64,000 bases of DNA from Thioalkalivibrio paradoxus ARh 1 (GCF_000227685.2 NZ_CP007029.1:1586501-1650500); one strand, 5' to 3'; positions 1 to 9,634 are shown, counted from the stretch's first letter. Notes: generated by a model from the sequence alone, not told the origin. Program-made: numbers and translations.

Positions 1-196
1 TCACCGCCACGAAGAATCGGGAAAAATCTCGTTGCGCGAACTGCATGATGCGCTCGACGAACGCTTCCATTCCCGAGGCGGGCGTAAGTACCTGTACGAA
101 CTGATGCCGGGCGGTCCGGTCGCGCAGGGCGCGCGGCTCGCCGGAGTCGAACCCCCGCCCGAGGCCGTCAACACCAGTTTCGGCAGCGTTTCCTGA
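1..196 (+). CDS. DsrC/TusE-like sulfur-carrier family protein (3' end only), lacking the conserved cysteines
   Basis: The window opens inside this gene; about 64 C-terminal residues are visible, ending in TGA at 194-196. The segment [11 protein letters not shown] followed by a Q-x4-AG pattern matches the C-terminal half of DsrC and TusE, small proteins that carry sulfur on a cysteine next to the C-terminus. Here the two cysteine positions of DsrC are not cysteine: the inner one is alanine (QGARLAG), and the tail ends FGSVS instead of a G-C-V/I type end. It therefore cannot act as a DsrC-type persulfide carrier through those residues. Cysteine-free paralogues in sulfur oxidisers are thought to be regulatory, but that role is inference. 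The next gene converges on it. The family assignment is good; the function is open. Confidence 0.7.
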   Translation, partial: HRHEESGKISLRELHDALDERFHSRGGRKYLYELMPGGPVAQGARLAGVEPPPEAVNTSFGSVS

Positions 197-251
197 CGAT
201 CACCCCCGGCCCCGGCGCGATCGCCGGAGGCCGGGGCAGCGAGTCGCGGGT

Positions 252-3200
252 TCAGGCGACCTGGCGCTGCGGCTCGGGCAGTTCCAGCGTTTGGCGCGCG
301 GGGCCGAGAGGGTCCGCGCCGATGGTGCCGACCAGGCTCTCCAGGTAGTCGGGGCTTTGCACCCGTGCAAGCGTTGCGCGGGCCGTCTGCAGGCGGCCGG
401 CGACGTCGAGACGCTCCGCCTCGTCGGCGTGACTTTCGAGTTCCAGGAAGTGCTGCAGGTTGTCGGCGTGCCGTTGCCACAGGGCCGCGTCGCGGCGCTG
501 TTTCACTTCCAGGCGCTCGCGGTACCAGTCCGACGCGAGCAGGGAGTCGCGCGTGAACATCGCCCGAACCTCCGGGTGGTGCGCGTCGCGGCCCTGGAAG
601 TGCCCCTCCGCCATGATGTGCAGCAGCGCCCTGAGCGGCGGGCAGGCATCGTCCAGGCAGCCGTCTTCGAGGTAGCGCCGTGCGACCCGCTGCTGTGCTT
701 CGACGATATTGGCCACGCCATCGGCGAACACGTCGAGATCCTGCGTTTCCGGACGCAGGATCGCGTCGGTGAACACCGCGCTCGGGTTATCGAAGATCTT
801 GCCCAGGAAGTCGTGCACGAAGCGGTCGGTGATCCGGTAGCCGAGGCGGCTGGCCAGCACCTTCTGCCCCTTGTGTTCGAAATCCGCCAGGGGTTCCAGG
901 TAGCCGTTCTCGATCATGAAGCCGGGCTCGCGCTCCTGCGGATGCAAGCGGGTCCAGATCTCTGGAATCAGCAGGCTGACGTCGTGATCGACGCGCAGCT
1001 GCGGGCCGATGTGTCCGGCCGAACTCGAGAAGCCGGCGTAGCCGGTCAGGATGAACGACACCAGTGCATTGTTCAGGTCCGCGGTCGGGCGCAGCGCGTT
1101 GAACGGGCCCTTGGTCAGCGCGCCCTCGCTGCCGGCGCCGGTCGTCGACGGGGACTTGCCGGTCAGCGAGCAGACGAAATCCATGAACAGCTCGGGCAGC
1201 TCCTGGTAATGGATCGGGTTGTACACCGCGAGCGGACGGATCCCCGGCTCCGGGGGATTGTTGCGCCGGCCGGTCAGCACTGCGTCCACCGGTAGGCACA
1301 GCGGTTCGGCGAGCGGTAGCTTGCGGTGGAAGCGCGCGCCCATTTCGGCGACATAACGCCGGACCGGCTGGACCAGGTCCGGGCGCGTCTGCAGGTAGCG
1401 CGGGTTTTTCGACGGCTTGCCGTCGACCAGCCGCGGATGGGCCGACGACACCACATAGCCGTCGGCGGCCTCGGCCTCGAGCAGCAGGTTGCGCATCGGC
1501 GCGGTGAAGTCGTGCAGCGTCAGTACGTCGTGGGTAACCGCCGACAGCGCATCGCCACGCAGTGGTTCGTAGTTGGCGAGGAAGTTCCCCGGTTGTGCCA
1601 GGTCGGCCTCGGTCTGGCGATCGAAGCCCGGGTGAATCGCCTCGTCCGGGCGCTGGAACAGCCGATACTCGCAGTTCTTCACCAGCTTGTGGCTGCGCTG
1701 CCGGGCTTCTTCCCGAGGCGGATGCGTGAGGCACTGCGCGGGCACGACCACGCTGGCGCTGATGTCGTCTTCCATCTGCACCTTTTCCGCCGCGATGTAA
1801 TCCTGGCGGACCTTGAACGTGCGCCATTTGCCCTCGGTGTCGAAGCCCAGGCGCAGATAGGTGGCGATGATGCGGCGCCCGTGCAGCTTCAGTTCGTGGC
1901 CGGGGGCGCCATCCACTTCGTCGACCGACAGGTGGTGGCGCCAGTCGTTACCCCATTCCTGGCGATAGAAGCGCTTGATCAGGTACACCAGTGCGAGAAT
2001 GCGCGGAGGGATCGCCTCGAGCCACTGGTTGAACTCGTCGGTATAGCTCTTCGACGGGGTCAGCAACTTGATCACCGAGCCAAGGCTGCGCTGCGGGCTC
2101 AGCGGCTTGCGCGACGGGTCGCGATCCTCGCCTTCGAAGCCGGCGCGGAAGCGGGCGCTGTAGTCGCGGTCGAAGATCTCCTGGACCCGGTCGAGATCCT
2201 TGTGCAGGTCGTCGACGAACAGCGGCCCGAAGATCACCGCATCCTCGATCGACTTGGAGATCTCGCTCTTGCCGCCGCCGGAAACCGTGCAAGGCTTGTG
2301 GCAGAAGGTGCCTTCCGGGTCGGTACCGACCAGGCGCCAGGAGGGCGCTCCCGGGTGGCGCAGCATCTCCACCTTGTAGCCGTTCGGCTGCATGTAGATC
2401 TTGCCCGGCTCCAGCCGGATGGTTTGCGTCTGCCCCTGGTGTTCCCAGGTGATGGTCTGCGCGTTCAGCGACATGCGCAGATCCTGGGGTACGTAGATGA
2501 CTTCGGGGTGATGCCGATCGATGGCGTAGCCTTCCGGCTGCAGATCCATCACCGATCCATAGCGTTCGACCATCTCGTCGAAGGTGTAGCCGGGTTCGCG
2601 GGTCCGGCTGTCGACGCCGTATTCCTCGCCGTGATTGCGGCGCCGGAACGCGAGTGCGCCACCGGCGTGCTCTTCCTCGGCCAGGCCGTAGAGGTTCGCG
2701 GCGAAGCTGATCTGGGTTTTCACTTCCTTCTTGCAGTACCCGTAGTAGTTGTCCGCCACCACGGTCACGATCACGCCGCTCTCGTCACGCGCGGTGATCT
2801 TGAAGGCCTGACCGTTGTTGTAGAGCTCATGTTCCTCGCTCCAGCACATGCCATCCTGGCGTTGGCGCTCGCTGGCCTGGTCCCGGTGCGGCAGGCCCAG
2901 TTCCTTCTTGGTGCAGTGGATCAGGTGCGGTGCGAGGATCACGCAGCCGGTATGGCCGGTCCAGTGTTCGACATCGAGCGCGGCGTCGAACTCGGGCAGG
3001 TACGGATTGCCGCCATTGCCGAAGATGCTCTCGACGAAGTCCAGGTTGCTGACCAGGTTGCCGGGGGCGAAGAACCGGATCTCCATCGTCTTCTCGGCGG
3101 CCTGGTGCGGAATCTCGGGGCAGACGGTCGGGCGCAGCAGCAGCGACACGAACATCCGCGCGGGTCGCCGGGCGCTGGCGGTGAACGGCAGCGTGAGCAG

Positions 3201-3743
3201 ATCGTCCGGCGGATTCAGTGCCGCCGCGACCAGGCGCCCGAACGCCTCGCGCGGCACGGCCTTCTTGTCTCCGGGGATCGGCAGTCCGCCCTCGGCGACG
3301 TGGAACGACCCCTCGGTGGTTCGCCGATCCTTGTCGGGGTTGTGCAGCACGCCCTGGCGCACGCGGTAGCTCGACAGGATCTCGGAATGGAACTCGTCGC
3401 CGTCCATTGGCAGCGACAGTTCGCGGGCGACGCCGTGGCGGTCCAGAATGAAACTCTGCGTTGGCAGGCGGGGCACCGGATCGAACCCGTCCAGGTAGCG
3501 CTCCAGAAAGTCCTGGATGCGCCGGTCTGCCGGGCAGTGATGCTGCGACAGCAGCCGGTTCTTCTCGCGGTAGGACTTCAGCAGATCCTGGGCGGTGTCC
3601 AGAAACTCCGCCATGTCCCCGCTCAGGAACGTCGGCTGCCCCGAGGACGCGAGTTTCAGGTTGATGTAGAGCTGGAGCTTCCGGCGCTCCGCCTCGGGAT
3701 CGGCCGGGCTTGCGCCCAGGCCGAGCATGCGTACCAGGTCCAT
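252..3743 (-). CDS. Probable PPi-dependent phosphoenolpyruvate carboxykinase (about 1163 aa)
   Basis: A very long single-chain protein whose size and motifs resemble the PPi-type PEP carboxykinases. These interconvert oxaloacetate plus pyrophosphate with PEP, CO2 and phosphate. Visible are a glycine-rich phosphate loop [10 protein letters not shown] at residues 488-497 and an upstream [13 protein letters not shown] segment resembling the substrate-binding region of other PEPCKs. I chose the ATG at 3743 because GGAGG lies 6-7 bases upstream; an in-frame start at 3818 has no such site and adds 25 unconserved residues. It stands alone and converges on the DsrC-like gene. A pyruvate carboxylase lies 13 kb away, so both could serve the C3/C4 node. 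The assignment rests on recalled family features, not a search. The fallback call is a large conserved protein with a P-loop-like motif. Confidence 0.6.
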   Translation of the reverse strand: MDLVRMLGLGASPADPEAERRKLQLYINLKLASSGQPTFLSGDMAEFLDTAQDLLKSYREKNRLLSQHHCPADRRIQDFLERYLDGFDPVPRLPTQSFILDRHGVARELSLPMDGDEFHSEILSSYRVRQGVLHNPDKDRRTTEGSFHVAEGGLPIPGDKKAVPREAFGRLVAAALNPPDDLLTLPFTASARRPARMFVSLLLRPTVCPEIPHQAAEKTMEIRFFAPGNLVSNLDFVESIFGNGGNPYLPEFDAALDVEHWTGHTGCVILAPHLIHCTKKELGLPHRDQASERQRQDGMCWSEEHELYNNGQAFKITARDESGVIVTVVADNYYGYCKKEVKTQISFAANLYGLAEEEHAGGALAFRRRNHGEEYGVDSRTREPGYTFDEMVERYGSVMDLQPEGYAIDRHHPEVIYVPQDLRMSLNAQTITWEHQGQTQTIRLEPGKIYMQPNGYKVEMLRHPGAPSWRLVGTDPEGTFCHKPCTVSGGGKSEISKSIEDAVIFGPLFVDDLHKDLDRVQEIFDRDYSARFRAGFEGEDRDPSRKPLSPQRSLGSVIKLLTPSKSYTDEFNQWLEAIPPRILALVYLIKRFYRQEWGNDWRHHLSVDEVDGAPGHELKLHGRRIIATYLRLGFDTEGKWRTFKVRQDYIAAEKVQMEDDISASVVVPAQCLTHPPREEARQRSHKLVKNCEYRLFQRPDEAIHPGFDRQTEADLAQPGNFLANYEPLRGDALSAVTHDVLTLHDFTAPMRNLLLEAEAADGYVVSSAHPRLVDGKPSKNPRYLQTRPDLVQPVRRYVAEMGARFHRKLPLAEPLCLPVDAVLTGRRNNPPEPGIRPLAVYNPIHYQELPELFMDFVCSLTGKSPSTTGAGSEGALTKGPFNALRPTADLNNALVSFILTGYAGFSSSAGHIGPQLRVDHDVSLLIPEIWTRLHPQEREPGFMIENGYLEPLADFEHKGQKVLASRLGYRITDRFVHDFLGKIFDNPSAVFTDAILRPETQDLDVFADGVANIVEAQQRVARRYLEDGCLDDACPPLRALLHIMAEGHFQGRDAHHPEVRAMFTRDSLLASDWYRERLEVKQRRDAALWQRHADNLQHFLELESHADEAERLDVAGRLQTARATLARVQSPDYLESLVGTIGADPLGPARQTLELPEPQRQVA

Positions 3744-3959
3744 GAACCCATCCTCCAGGCGCGCCCTGTGGGCCGCGTCGTTCTCGTTATTCGGTGCCGG
3801 CAACGCTCGCGGACGCACCGCGAGGCGGGTCCGCCGGCGCGCGGACGCACAAGGGTGCCGGACGCGGCCGGTCAGTTCAAGTGAAGCGGAACAGCGAGGT
3901 GGCTCACAGGCCAGGCCATTGCAGCCCGGCCCGTGAGCCTGCTTGGGGCAGACGGCGGC

Positions 3960-4394
3960 CTATTCGACCGTGATGGTGATCACGTCGGACGCGACCGGCG
4001 GGTCAAAGCTGATATGGCGGTAGTCCATGAACAGCAACTGCAGGGTGTGGGTTCCTGCGGGCAGATCCAGGCTCGCTTCGGTCTGGCCGCCACCGAAATG
4101 ACGGGTTTCGTCGGAGAAGGGCAGGGACGCGTCGAGATCGATGTCGTCGATCGTCGCGTTCACCAGCAGGTGGTGGTGGCCGGTGTTGTCGACCTCGACC
4201 CCGGCAGGTGCGACGCCCATGCCGCGCAGGCCCATGCGCACGGTGACCGATCCCTCGATGGTTTCACCGTCGGACGGCGAAATGAAGTAGACCTTCGCCC
4301 CTTCGGGGGGCGCCGGACGATCGGACGTGAGGCCCAGGGCAGGGGTAATGGCCAGGCCGAGAACGGCAATGGCAGGGAGCATGCCTTTCAACAT
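3960..4394 (-). CDS. DUF4399 periplasmic protein
   Basis: A 144-residue exported protein. Residues 1-21 form a signal peptide (MLKGMLPAIAVLGLAITPALG). The mature part carries the DUF4399 hallmarks: VYFISPSDG, GLRGMGVAPAG, NTGHHHLL, HFGGGQTE and a final VITITVE strand. The family looks like a small beta-sandwich and has no established function; the histidine cluster could bind metal, which is inference. The ATG at 4394 was preferred over an upstream start at 4475 because GGAGG sits 8 bases before it and the signal peptide begins there. The gene is monocistronic as far as can be seen. Confidence 0.75.
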   Translation of the reverse strand: MLKGMLPAIAVLGLAITPALGLTSDRPAPPEGAKVYFISPSDGETIEGSVTVRMGLRGMGVAPAGVEVDNTGHHHLLVNATIDDIDLDASLPFSDETRHFGGGQTEASLDLPAGTHTLQLLFMDYRHISFDPPVASDVITITVE

Positions 4395-4677
4395 CGGGAT
4401 ATCCTCCATCGGACAGGTTCGTTTTGGTGGTATCCGGGCCGGCTGCGCAGGCAGGGGTTCCGTTCGCTTTCCCAATGGCCCCCCGCCGGAAGACTCGCGG
4501 GAACCCTGTCATCGCAACGCCCGTCGGGCGGATCGCGATTCCGGGATTCCGCCGCCCCTGATCCTGAACGGGTTTGCGTCTCGGGTCCAGTCCCGAAGCG
4601 GCCCCGGGGAAACAGACCTGGGAGATGGCGGCATTGGATCCGATGCGCGCCCCCCGGTGGTCGCGGCTGCCAGCAGG

Positions 4678-4884
4678 TCAGTTCGGCGGGCCCGGCGGCG
4701 ACGAGCCCGAGCTCGTGGAGATCAGATACACCCCCAGCGCGGCGAGCACCATCCAGAGGAACAGGGCCCAGATGCCCAGGTGCTCCCACAGTGGTCCGAA
4801 GAAGAACAGCATCACTGCGGCAACTCCGAGGATCACGTTGCCGAGGATGAAATAGCTGCGGGTTCCGTCGTCCTGCGTTGCCAT
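4678..4884 (-). CDS. Small inner-membrane protein (68 aa), function unknown
   Basis: A short protein with two closely spaced hydrophobic stretches, at about residues 12-29 (FILGNVILGVAAVMLFFFG) and 36-56 (LGIWALFLWMVLAALGVYLI). They are joined by a short loop and followed by a Ser/Gly/Pro-rich tail. It looks like a two-helix membrane protein with both ends on the same side. It lies 61 bp downstream of the btuD-type gene on the same strand and might be transcribed with it. I do not recognise a family. Confidence 0.5.
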   Translation of the reverse strand: MATQDDGTRSYFILGNVILGVAAVMLFFFGPLWEHLGIWALFLWMVLAALGVYLISTSSGSSPPGPPN

Positions 4885-4945
4885 GGTATCCCTTGAGCGG
4901 TTTGGCCGGCCGCGCGATTGTAGCAGGCGGCTCGGGTGCTCGCCG

Positions 4946-5743
4946 TTACCGCGCTCCGGCCCGGGGCGCCGCGACCGGGCGCACCCAGAGGCCGTCGCCG
5001 GTGTCGATCGCCTCGAGCGCCTGTCCGAACAGCTGTTCCAGGGCGGGCACGTGAAACACGTCGGCGGTGCGGCCCCAGCAGAGACCGCCGTCGGGATACA
5101 TCAGGATCAGGTGCGTGCAGTAGCTGGCCGCCAGGTTCGGATCGTGCAGTGCCAGCACCGCGCCGCGCCCATGGTTCGCGACCTCGCCACGAATCAGTTC
5201 CAGCACCTGGACCTGGTGGCGCAGGTCCAGGTGGTTGGTCGGCTCGTCGAGAAGCCACAGCGGTGGATCCTGCGTAAGCAGCGTGGCAATCGCCAGGCGC
5301 TGGCGCTCGCCGCCGGACAGCGTCTGCACCTGCCGCGTGGCGAGCCCTTCCAGGTCCATCCGTGCCAGCGCCCGGTGGGCGATCTCGTGATCGTCCGCGC
5401 CCTCCAGATCCCAGGCCCGCAGGAACGGGTGGCGGCCGATCAGCGCGGTCTCGAGCACCGTCGAGGGGAAGCCGTCGTGATGGTCTTGGAACACCAGGCC
5501 CAGGCGCCGGGCGACCCGGCGCGGCGGGAGCGCAGGCAGCGGTTGGCCGTCGATCAGGATCTCCCCGGAACGCGGCCGGCGCAGGCCCGCAAGGGTGTGG
5601 AGCAGGGTGGTCTTGCCCGCGCCGTTGGGCCCAAGCAGCCCCCAGCACTGGCCTGGCAGCAGCGCAGCATCGAGTGCCATCGCGCCGGTTCGTCCAGGGA
5701 CGTCGATCACCAGCGCGTTCAGCTGCAGCAGCGCCGGGCTCAT
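4946..5743 (-). CDS. btuD: Cobalamin/iron-siderophore ABC transporter ATPase (BtuD/FecE type)
   Basis: The 265-residue ATP-binding subunit that powers import through the neighbouring permease. It has a Walker A GPNGAGKTT near residue 35, the signature LSGGERQRLAIA, a Walker B LWLLDEPTNHLD and a later conserved histidine in VLALHDPNLA. Its ATG overlaps the permease stop codon in an ATGA arrangement at 5740-5743, which indicates translational coupling. The cobalamin assignment follows from the BtuF-like protein two genes upstream; the ATPase alone could equally be of FecE or HmuV type. Confidence 0.85.
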   Translation of the reverse strand: MSPALLQLNALVIDVPGRTGAMALDAALLPGQCWGLLGPNGAGKTTLLHTLAGLRRPRSGEILIDGQPLPALPPRRVARRLGLVFQDHHDGFPSTVLETALIGRHPFLRAWDLEGADDHEIAHRALARMDLEGLATRQVQTLSGGERQRLAIATLLTQDPPLWLLDEPTNHLDLRHQVQVLELIRGEVANHGRGAVLALHDPNLAASYCTHLILMYPDGGLCWGRTADVFHVPALEQLFGQALEAIDTGDGLWVRPVAAPRAGAR

Positions 5744-6738
5744 GCGCGACTCCGGTACAGCAGGTACAGGAACACCGGGACCCCGAGCATCGCGGTGATC
5801 ACGCCCACCGGCAATTGCTGCGGTGCGATCACGGTGCGCGCGAGGGTGTCCGCCAGCGTCAGCAGGATACCGCCGGCGAGTGCCGATGCAGGCAGCAGCA
5901 AGCGCTGGTCGTTGCCGATCACCAACCGAAGCATGTGCGGAACGATCAAGCCGACGAAGCCGATGGTTCCTGCAGTGGTCACGGCGACAGCGGTCACCAG
6001 CGCCGCCAGCAGATACACCGACCATTCCATGCGCCGCACCGCAACGCCCAGTACCGCAGCCTGCAGCGGCCCGCGGGCGAGCACGTTGAGACTGCGCCCC
6101 AGCGGCAGCGCGAGCAAGACGGCGGTGACCAGGGCGATCCAGGGGACCGTGAAGCCGCGGGCCTGCCCGAGATCCCCCATCAGCCAGTAGAGCATTCCCG
6201 GAAGCTCGGGGCTGGGCCGCACCGCCAGCAGAAAGGTGATCACCGCACCCCAGCCCGCGGCGACCACCACGCCGGTCAGCAACAGGCGGGTCGGGGTCCA
6301 GCTGCCGGTGCCATGGGCGAGTCCGAATACCAGCAGCGTCGACGCCATCGCCCCGGCGAATGCGGCACCGGACACGCTGGCCAGGCCCAGCCCGGCGATC
6401 ATCGCCAGCAGTGCCCCGACCGCCGCGCCACCCGATACGCCGAGGATGTACGGATCCGCCAGCGGATTGCGCAGCAGCACCTGCATCAGTGCGCCGGCCA
6501 GCGCCAGCAGGCCGCCTGCCGCGAACGCGGCCAGTGCCCGCGGCAGGCGGAGTTCCAGTACCACCATGCGCGCGAGGTCGGAGCCCCCGCCCAGGAATGC
6601 CGCGGCCACCTCCGACGGGGCCAGCGCCACGCTGCCCAGTGTCACCGATGCAGCTAGGGACAGCAGGGCCCCGGCCGACAGGACGCCCAGGACCACCGGC
6701 ACCCGCGCGCCGGCGCCCGATCGGCGAAATGCGGGCAC
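5740..6738 (-). CDS. btuC: Cobalamin ABC transporter permease (BtuC/FecCD family)
   Basis: A hydrophobic permease of about 332 residues, the usual length for the FecCD family, with roughly ten membrane helices. Diagnostic segments include RLPRALAAFAAGGLLALAG, the coupling region around NPLADPYILGVSGGA, and GTIGFVGLIVPHMLR near the C-terminus. I propose the GTG at 6738, three bases after the btuF-type gene ends, because no ATG lies nearby and family members begin just before their first helix here. It sits between the binding protein and the ATPase and overlaps the latter by four bases. Confidence 0.85.
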   Translation of the reverse strand: MPAFRRSGAGARVPVVLGVLSAGALLSLAASVTLGSVALAPSEVAAAFLGGGSDLARMVVLELRLPRALAAFAAGGLLALAGALMQVLLRNPLADPYILGVSGGAAVGALLAMIAGLGLASVSGAAFAGAMASTLLVFGLAHGTGSWTPTRLLLTGVVVAAGWGAVITFLLAVRPSPELPGMLYWLMGDLGQARGFTVPWIALVTAVLLALPLGRSLNVLARGPLQAAVLGVAVRRMEWSVYLLAALVTAVAVTTAGTIGFVGLIVPHMLRLVIGNDQRLLLPASALAGGILLTLADTLARTVIAPQQLPVGVITAMLGVPVFLYLLYRSRA

Positions 6739-6740
6739 GG

Positions 6741-7637
6741 TCAGCGTTCCGGCCGCCGCGCGCGGGCGAGTTCCAGCGCCTCGCACAGCAGTCGCGCGCC
6801 GTCGGCGATGCGCGGCGTGTGGCGCTGCAGCAGCGAGGGCGGAACGAAGAACAGATTGTCCCGGCGGACCGCGGTCAATGCGTCCCACTCCCGCCACGGG
6901 TGCAGCCAGTCGGGCCGGTCCTCGCCCGGACCGCCGGTGACGATGGCCTCGGGATCGGCGGCGAGCACCGCTTCGCGGTTCGGGCGTGGCACCAGGCTTT
7001 GTTCGGATGCGAACACGTTGCGCCCGCCGCACAGCCGGATGGCTTCGCCGATCAAATGCTTGTCGTTCACCGTCATCAGTGGGCGGTCCCAGACCTGGTA
7101 GAACACCGTGACCGGAGGCCGGTGGGCATGCTCGCGCCGGAGCGCCTCGATCTCGGCCTCGAAGCCCCGTGCGCGGGCGTCGGCAGCTTCCGTCTGACCG
7201 GCAAGGCGTCCCAGTCGGCGCAGGTCGGTGGCGATGCCGTCGAGGTCGGCGGGTTCACTGTAGTACACGGCGAACCCGAGCCGCTCCAGGCGTTCCAGCG
7301 CGGTTCGGGGGCTCCCGCTGGCCCAGGCGAGCAGCAGATCGGGCTCGAGTTCGAGGATCCGCTCCAGATCGACATGCGAAGCCGTGCCCACCCGGGGGAT
7401 TCCCCGGGACGCGGGCGGGTAATCGGCATGTTCCACCGTGCCGACGATGCGTTCGCCAGCGCCTGCCGCGAACAGCAGTTCGGTCAGATGCGGCGCAAGG
7501 CTCACGATGCGCTTTGCGGGTTGCTCCAGCACGACCTCGCGCCCGAGATCGTCGGTCACCTCGATGCCCGCAGCGCCCGCGACCAGGGGCAGGAGGGCAA
7601 CGGGCACGAGACGGAGGAAGCTGCGGAATCCGGGCAT
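6741..7637 (-). CDS. btuF: Periplasmic cobalamin-binding protein, BtuF-like
   Basis: A 298-residue substrate-binding protein of the helical-backbone type. A signal peptide (residues 1-23) precedes VTDDLGREVVLEQPAKRIVSLAPHLTELL in segments typical of BtuF: ddlGRxV, RIVSLAPHLTE, YP near residue 73, and a central helix followed by a VFYQVWDRPLMTVN segment. It delivers corrinoid to the BtuC/BtuD-like pair encoded directly downstream. The start is fixed by the signal peptide. No good ribosome-binding site is visible. A convincing cobalamin riboswitch is not present in the 200 bp upstream. Confidence 0.82.
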   Translation of the reverse strand: MPGFRSFLRLVPVALLPLVAGAAGIEVTDDLGREVVLEQPAKRIVSLAPHLTELLFAAGAGERIVGTVEHADYPPASRGIPRVGTASHVDLERILELEPDLLLAWASGSPRTALERLERLGFAVYYSEPADLDGIATDLRRLGRLAGQTEAADARARGFEAEIEALRREHAHRPPVTVFYQVWDRPLMTVNDKHLIGEAIRLCGGRNVFASEQSLVPRPNREAVLAADPEAIVTGGPGEDRPDWLHPWREWDALTAVRRDNLFFVPPSLLQRHTPRIADGARLLCEALELARARRPER

Positions 7638-7841
7638 GGGTACGAGGGTGTGGGAACACGCTCTAGGGTCATTCGTATCGGCGCCCGGTGCAAGCCTGTC
7701 GCCTTCGGGGAAGGGATGCAGTCGACGTTCGACGGTGGCTGCCCTCGCTCACGCGCCCCCAGCGGGCAGGTGCGGATCGGCGTGTGGCCATGGCGGCTTT
7801 GCTACCCTATGTGGCGTTTCCATAGCCCCTGTGAGCCGCGC

Positions 7842-9248
7842 ATGAGCATCTGTACCCGTTTCGCCCCGAGCCCTACCGGTTACCTGCACATCGGCGGTGC
7901 CCGAACGGCCCTGTTTTCCTGGCTGTACGCCCGCCATCACGGCGGCGAGTTCGTGCTGCGGATCGAGGACACCGATCTCGAGCGCAACACCGTGGAGTCG
8001 GTGAATGCCATCCTCGAGGGCATGGTCTGGCTGGGTCTGACCTACGACCGCGGGCCGTTCTACCAGACCGAGCATTTCGCCCGCTACCGGGAGGTGATCC
8101 AGAAACTCCTGGATACCGGGCACGCCTACCACTGCTATTGCACCCGCGAAGAGCTCGAGGCGATGCGTACCGAGCAGATGGAGCGCAAGGAGAAACCCCG
8201 CTACGACGGCCGCTGCCGGCACCGCAAGGAACCGCGCGAGGGCGTACAGCCGGTGGTGCGATTCCGCACGCCGGAGGAGGGGGTGACCATCGTCGACGAC
8301 ATGGTCCGGGGCAAGGTGGCGTTCCAGAACCACGAACTCGACGACCTGATCATCGCCCGCTCCGACGGCACGCCGACCTACAACCTGACGGTGGTCGTCG
8401 ACGACATGGACATGAAGATCACGCACGTGATCCGCGGCGACGACCATCTGAATAACACCCCGCGCCAGATCAACATCCTGCGCGCACTGGGGGCCGAGCC
8501 GCCGCGGTACGGGCACCTGCCGATGATCCTGGGGCCGGACGGCCTGAAGCTGTCCAAGCGTCACGGCGCCGTCTCGGTGATGCAGTACCGCGACGAGGGC
8601 TATCTGCCCGAAGCTGTGCTGAACTACCTGGTCCGGCTCGGCTGGTCGCATGGCGACCAGGAGATCTTCACGCTCGACGAACTGGTGCGGCTGTTCGACA
8701 TTGCCGAGGTGAACCAGTCGGCATCGGCAATCAATCCGGAGAAGCTGCTGTGGCTGAATCAGCACTACATTCGCACGCTGGATCCCGATCACGTCGCGCG
8801 CGAACTGGGCTGGCACCTGGGCCAGATCGGCATCGACCCCTCCGAAGGCCCGGAGCCCAGGCAGGTGGTCCTCGCGCAGCGCGACCGCTGCCGGACCTTG
8901 CGCGAGATGGCCGAAGCGAGCGTGTTCTTCTACCGCGAGTTCACCGAGTACGACCCGAAGGCGTGGCGCAAGAACCTGACCGCCGAGGCCCTGCCGGTGC
9001 TGCAGGCGCTGCACGACGGATTTCGCGCGCTCGGGGCCTGGGAGAAAGAGGCGCTGCACCAGGTCGTGCTTCACACCGGCGAGATGCTGGGGCTCAAGCT
9101 GGGGAAGGTCGCCCAGCCACTGCGCGTTGCGCTGACAGGGGGCACCGCATCGCCGTCGATCGACCTGACCCTGGAACTGGTCGGCCGCGACCGCACGATC
9201 GCCCGCATCGAGCGCGCGCAGGCAAAGATTTCTGCAGAATCGGCTTGA
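7842..9248 (+). CDS. gltX: Glutamyl-tRNA synthetase
   Basis: A 468-residue class I synthetase that charges tRNA-Glu. It has HIGG (residues 16-19) in place of HIGH, KLSKR (236-240) as the second ATP-binding motif, and a zinc-type CYC...C-x-H cluster near residues 98-128. Its anticodon-binding C-terminus is of normal length. It is followed at once by tRNA-Ala and, 390 bp on, by its own substrate tRNA-Glu. The stop codon lies inside the -35 box of the tRNA promoter. KLSKR and the zinc cluster point to a standard glutamyl enzyme rather than a GluQ paralogue. Confidence 0.97.
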   Translation: MSICTRFAPSPTGYLHIGGARTALFSWLYARHHGGEFVLRIEDTDLERNTVESVNAILEGMVWLGLTYDRGPFYQTEHFARYREVIQKLLDTGHAYHCYCTREELEAMRTEQMERKEKPRYDGRCRHRKEPREGVQPVVRFRTPEEGVTIVDDMVRGKVAFQNHELDDLIIARSDGTPTYNLTVVVDDMDMKITHVIRGDDHLNNTPRQINILRALGAEPPRYGHLPMILGPDGLKLSKRHGAVSVMQYRDEGYLPEAVLNYLVRLGWSHGDQEIFTLDELVRLFDIAEVNQSASAINPEKLLWLNQHYIRTLDPDHVARELGWHLGQIGIDPSEGPEPRQVVLAQRDRCRTLREMAEASVFFYREFTEYDPKAWRKNLTAEALPVLQALHDGFRALGAWEKEALHQVVLHTGEMLGLKLGKVAQPLRVALTGGTASPSIDLTLELVGRDRTIARIERAQAKISAESA

Positions 9249-9273
9249 CAGCCTGCTGCCCCGTGGGTAAATT
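9245..9273 (+). promoter_or_regulatory. Sigma-70 promoter of tRNA-Ala
   Basis: A perfect TTGACA (9245-9250) is separated by 17 bp from TAAATT (9268-9273). A GC-rich discriminator (GCGCGC) follows, a feature of stringently controlled stable-RNA promoters. The predicted start near 9280 is about 9 bp before the tRNA. The -35 box contains the gltX stop codon. Confidence 0.8.
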
Positions 9274-9288
9274 GCGCGCTCGCCTTTC

Positions 9289-9364
9289 GGGGCCATAGCT
9301 CAGCTGGGAGAGCGCCTGCATGGCATGCAGGAGGTCGGCGGTTCGATCCCGCCTGGCTCCACCA
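9289..9364 (+). tRNA. tRNA-Ala (anticodon GGC)
   Basis: A 76-nt cloverleaf with acceptor GGGGCCA/TGGCTCC and an encoded CCA end. The anticodon stem CCTGC/GCAGG frames the loop ATGGCAT, giving anticodon GGC. The T-arm carries GGTTCGATCCC. Confidence 0.95.
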
Positions 9365-9386
9365 AAAGGTGAAACGCGAGCAGGAT

Positions 9387-9605
9387 ATGCACAAGTTCGG
9401 GATGATATCCCTGTACGTGGGTCTGGTGCTCGGAGCCATCGGATTGATCGGTGGTTTTGGGCTGATGTTCGCCGGCAGCGATACCTGGGCCAAGCCCCTG
9501 ATCGCGCTGGTGCCCATCGGGTTCCTGCTGGTGTTTACGGGCCTGGTCGCGACCCTGCTGCACAGCCCCGATCAGGGGGTTGAGCCGAAAGGTCCGCCCG
9601 ATTAG
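9387..9605 (+). CDS. Small membrane protein (72 aa) between two tRNA genes
   Basis: A short protein beginning MHKFGMISLYVGLVLGA, with two hydrophobic helices at about residues 5-27 and 34-56 and a charged tail ending KGPPD. I chose ATG 9387, preceded by GAGCAGGA. A GTG at 9369 is also in frame and would add six residues. It begins 22 bp after tRNA-Ala and ends 29 bp before tRNA-Glu, so it probably shares the tRNA transcript. No family is recognised. Confidence 0.5.
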   Translation: MHKFGMISLYVGLVLGAIGLIGGFGLMFAGSDTWAKPLIALVPIGFLLVFTGLVATLLHSPDQGVEPKGPPD

Positions 9606-9634
9606 TCTTGACTGCTGTACGACGCTGCCTCTGC

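Noticed and set aside
1326-3884. Long open frame opposite the PPi-PEPCK-like gene
   Set aside because: It has no recognisable domains and follows codon periodicity of the opposite strand. It is a typical GC-rich antisense frame.
7638-7841. Possible cobalamin riboswitch upstream of btuF
   Set aside because: Short stretches such as GCCACCG and GAAGG are present, but no ordered set of the conserved boxes, including the B12 box, can be found on either strand. A covariance-model search (RF00174) would settle it.
9616-9628. TGTACGACGCTGCC shared by the tRNA-Glu and tRNA-Cys flanks
   Set aside because: A 14-base match is expected several times by chance within a 64-kb window.
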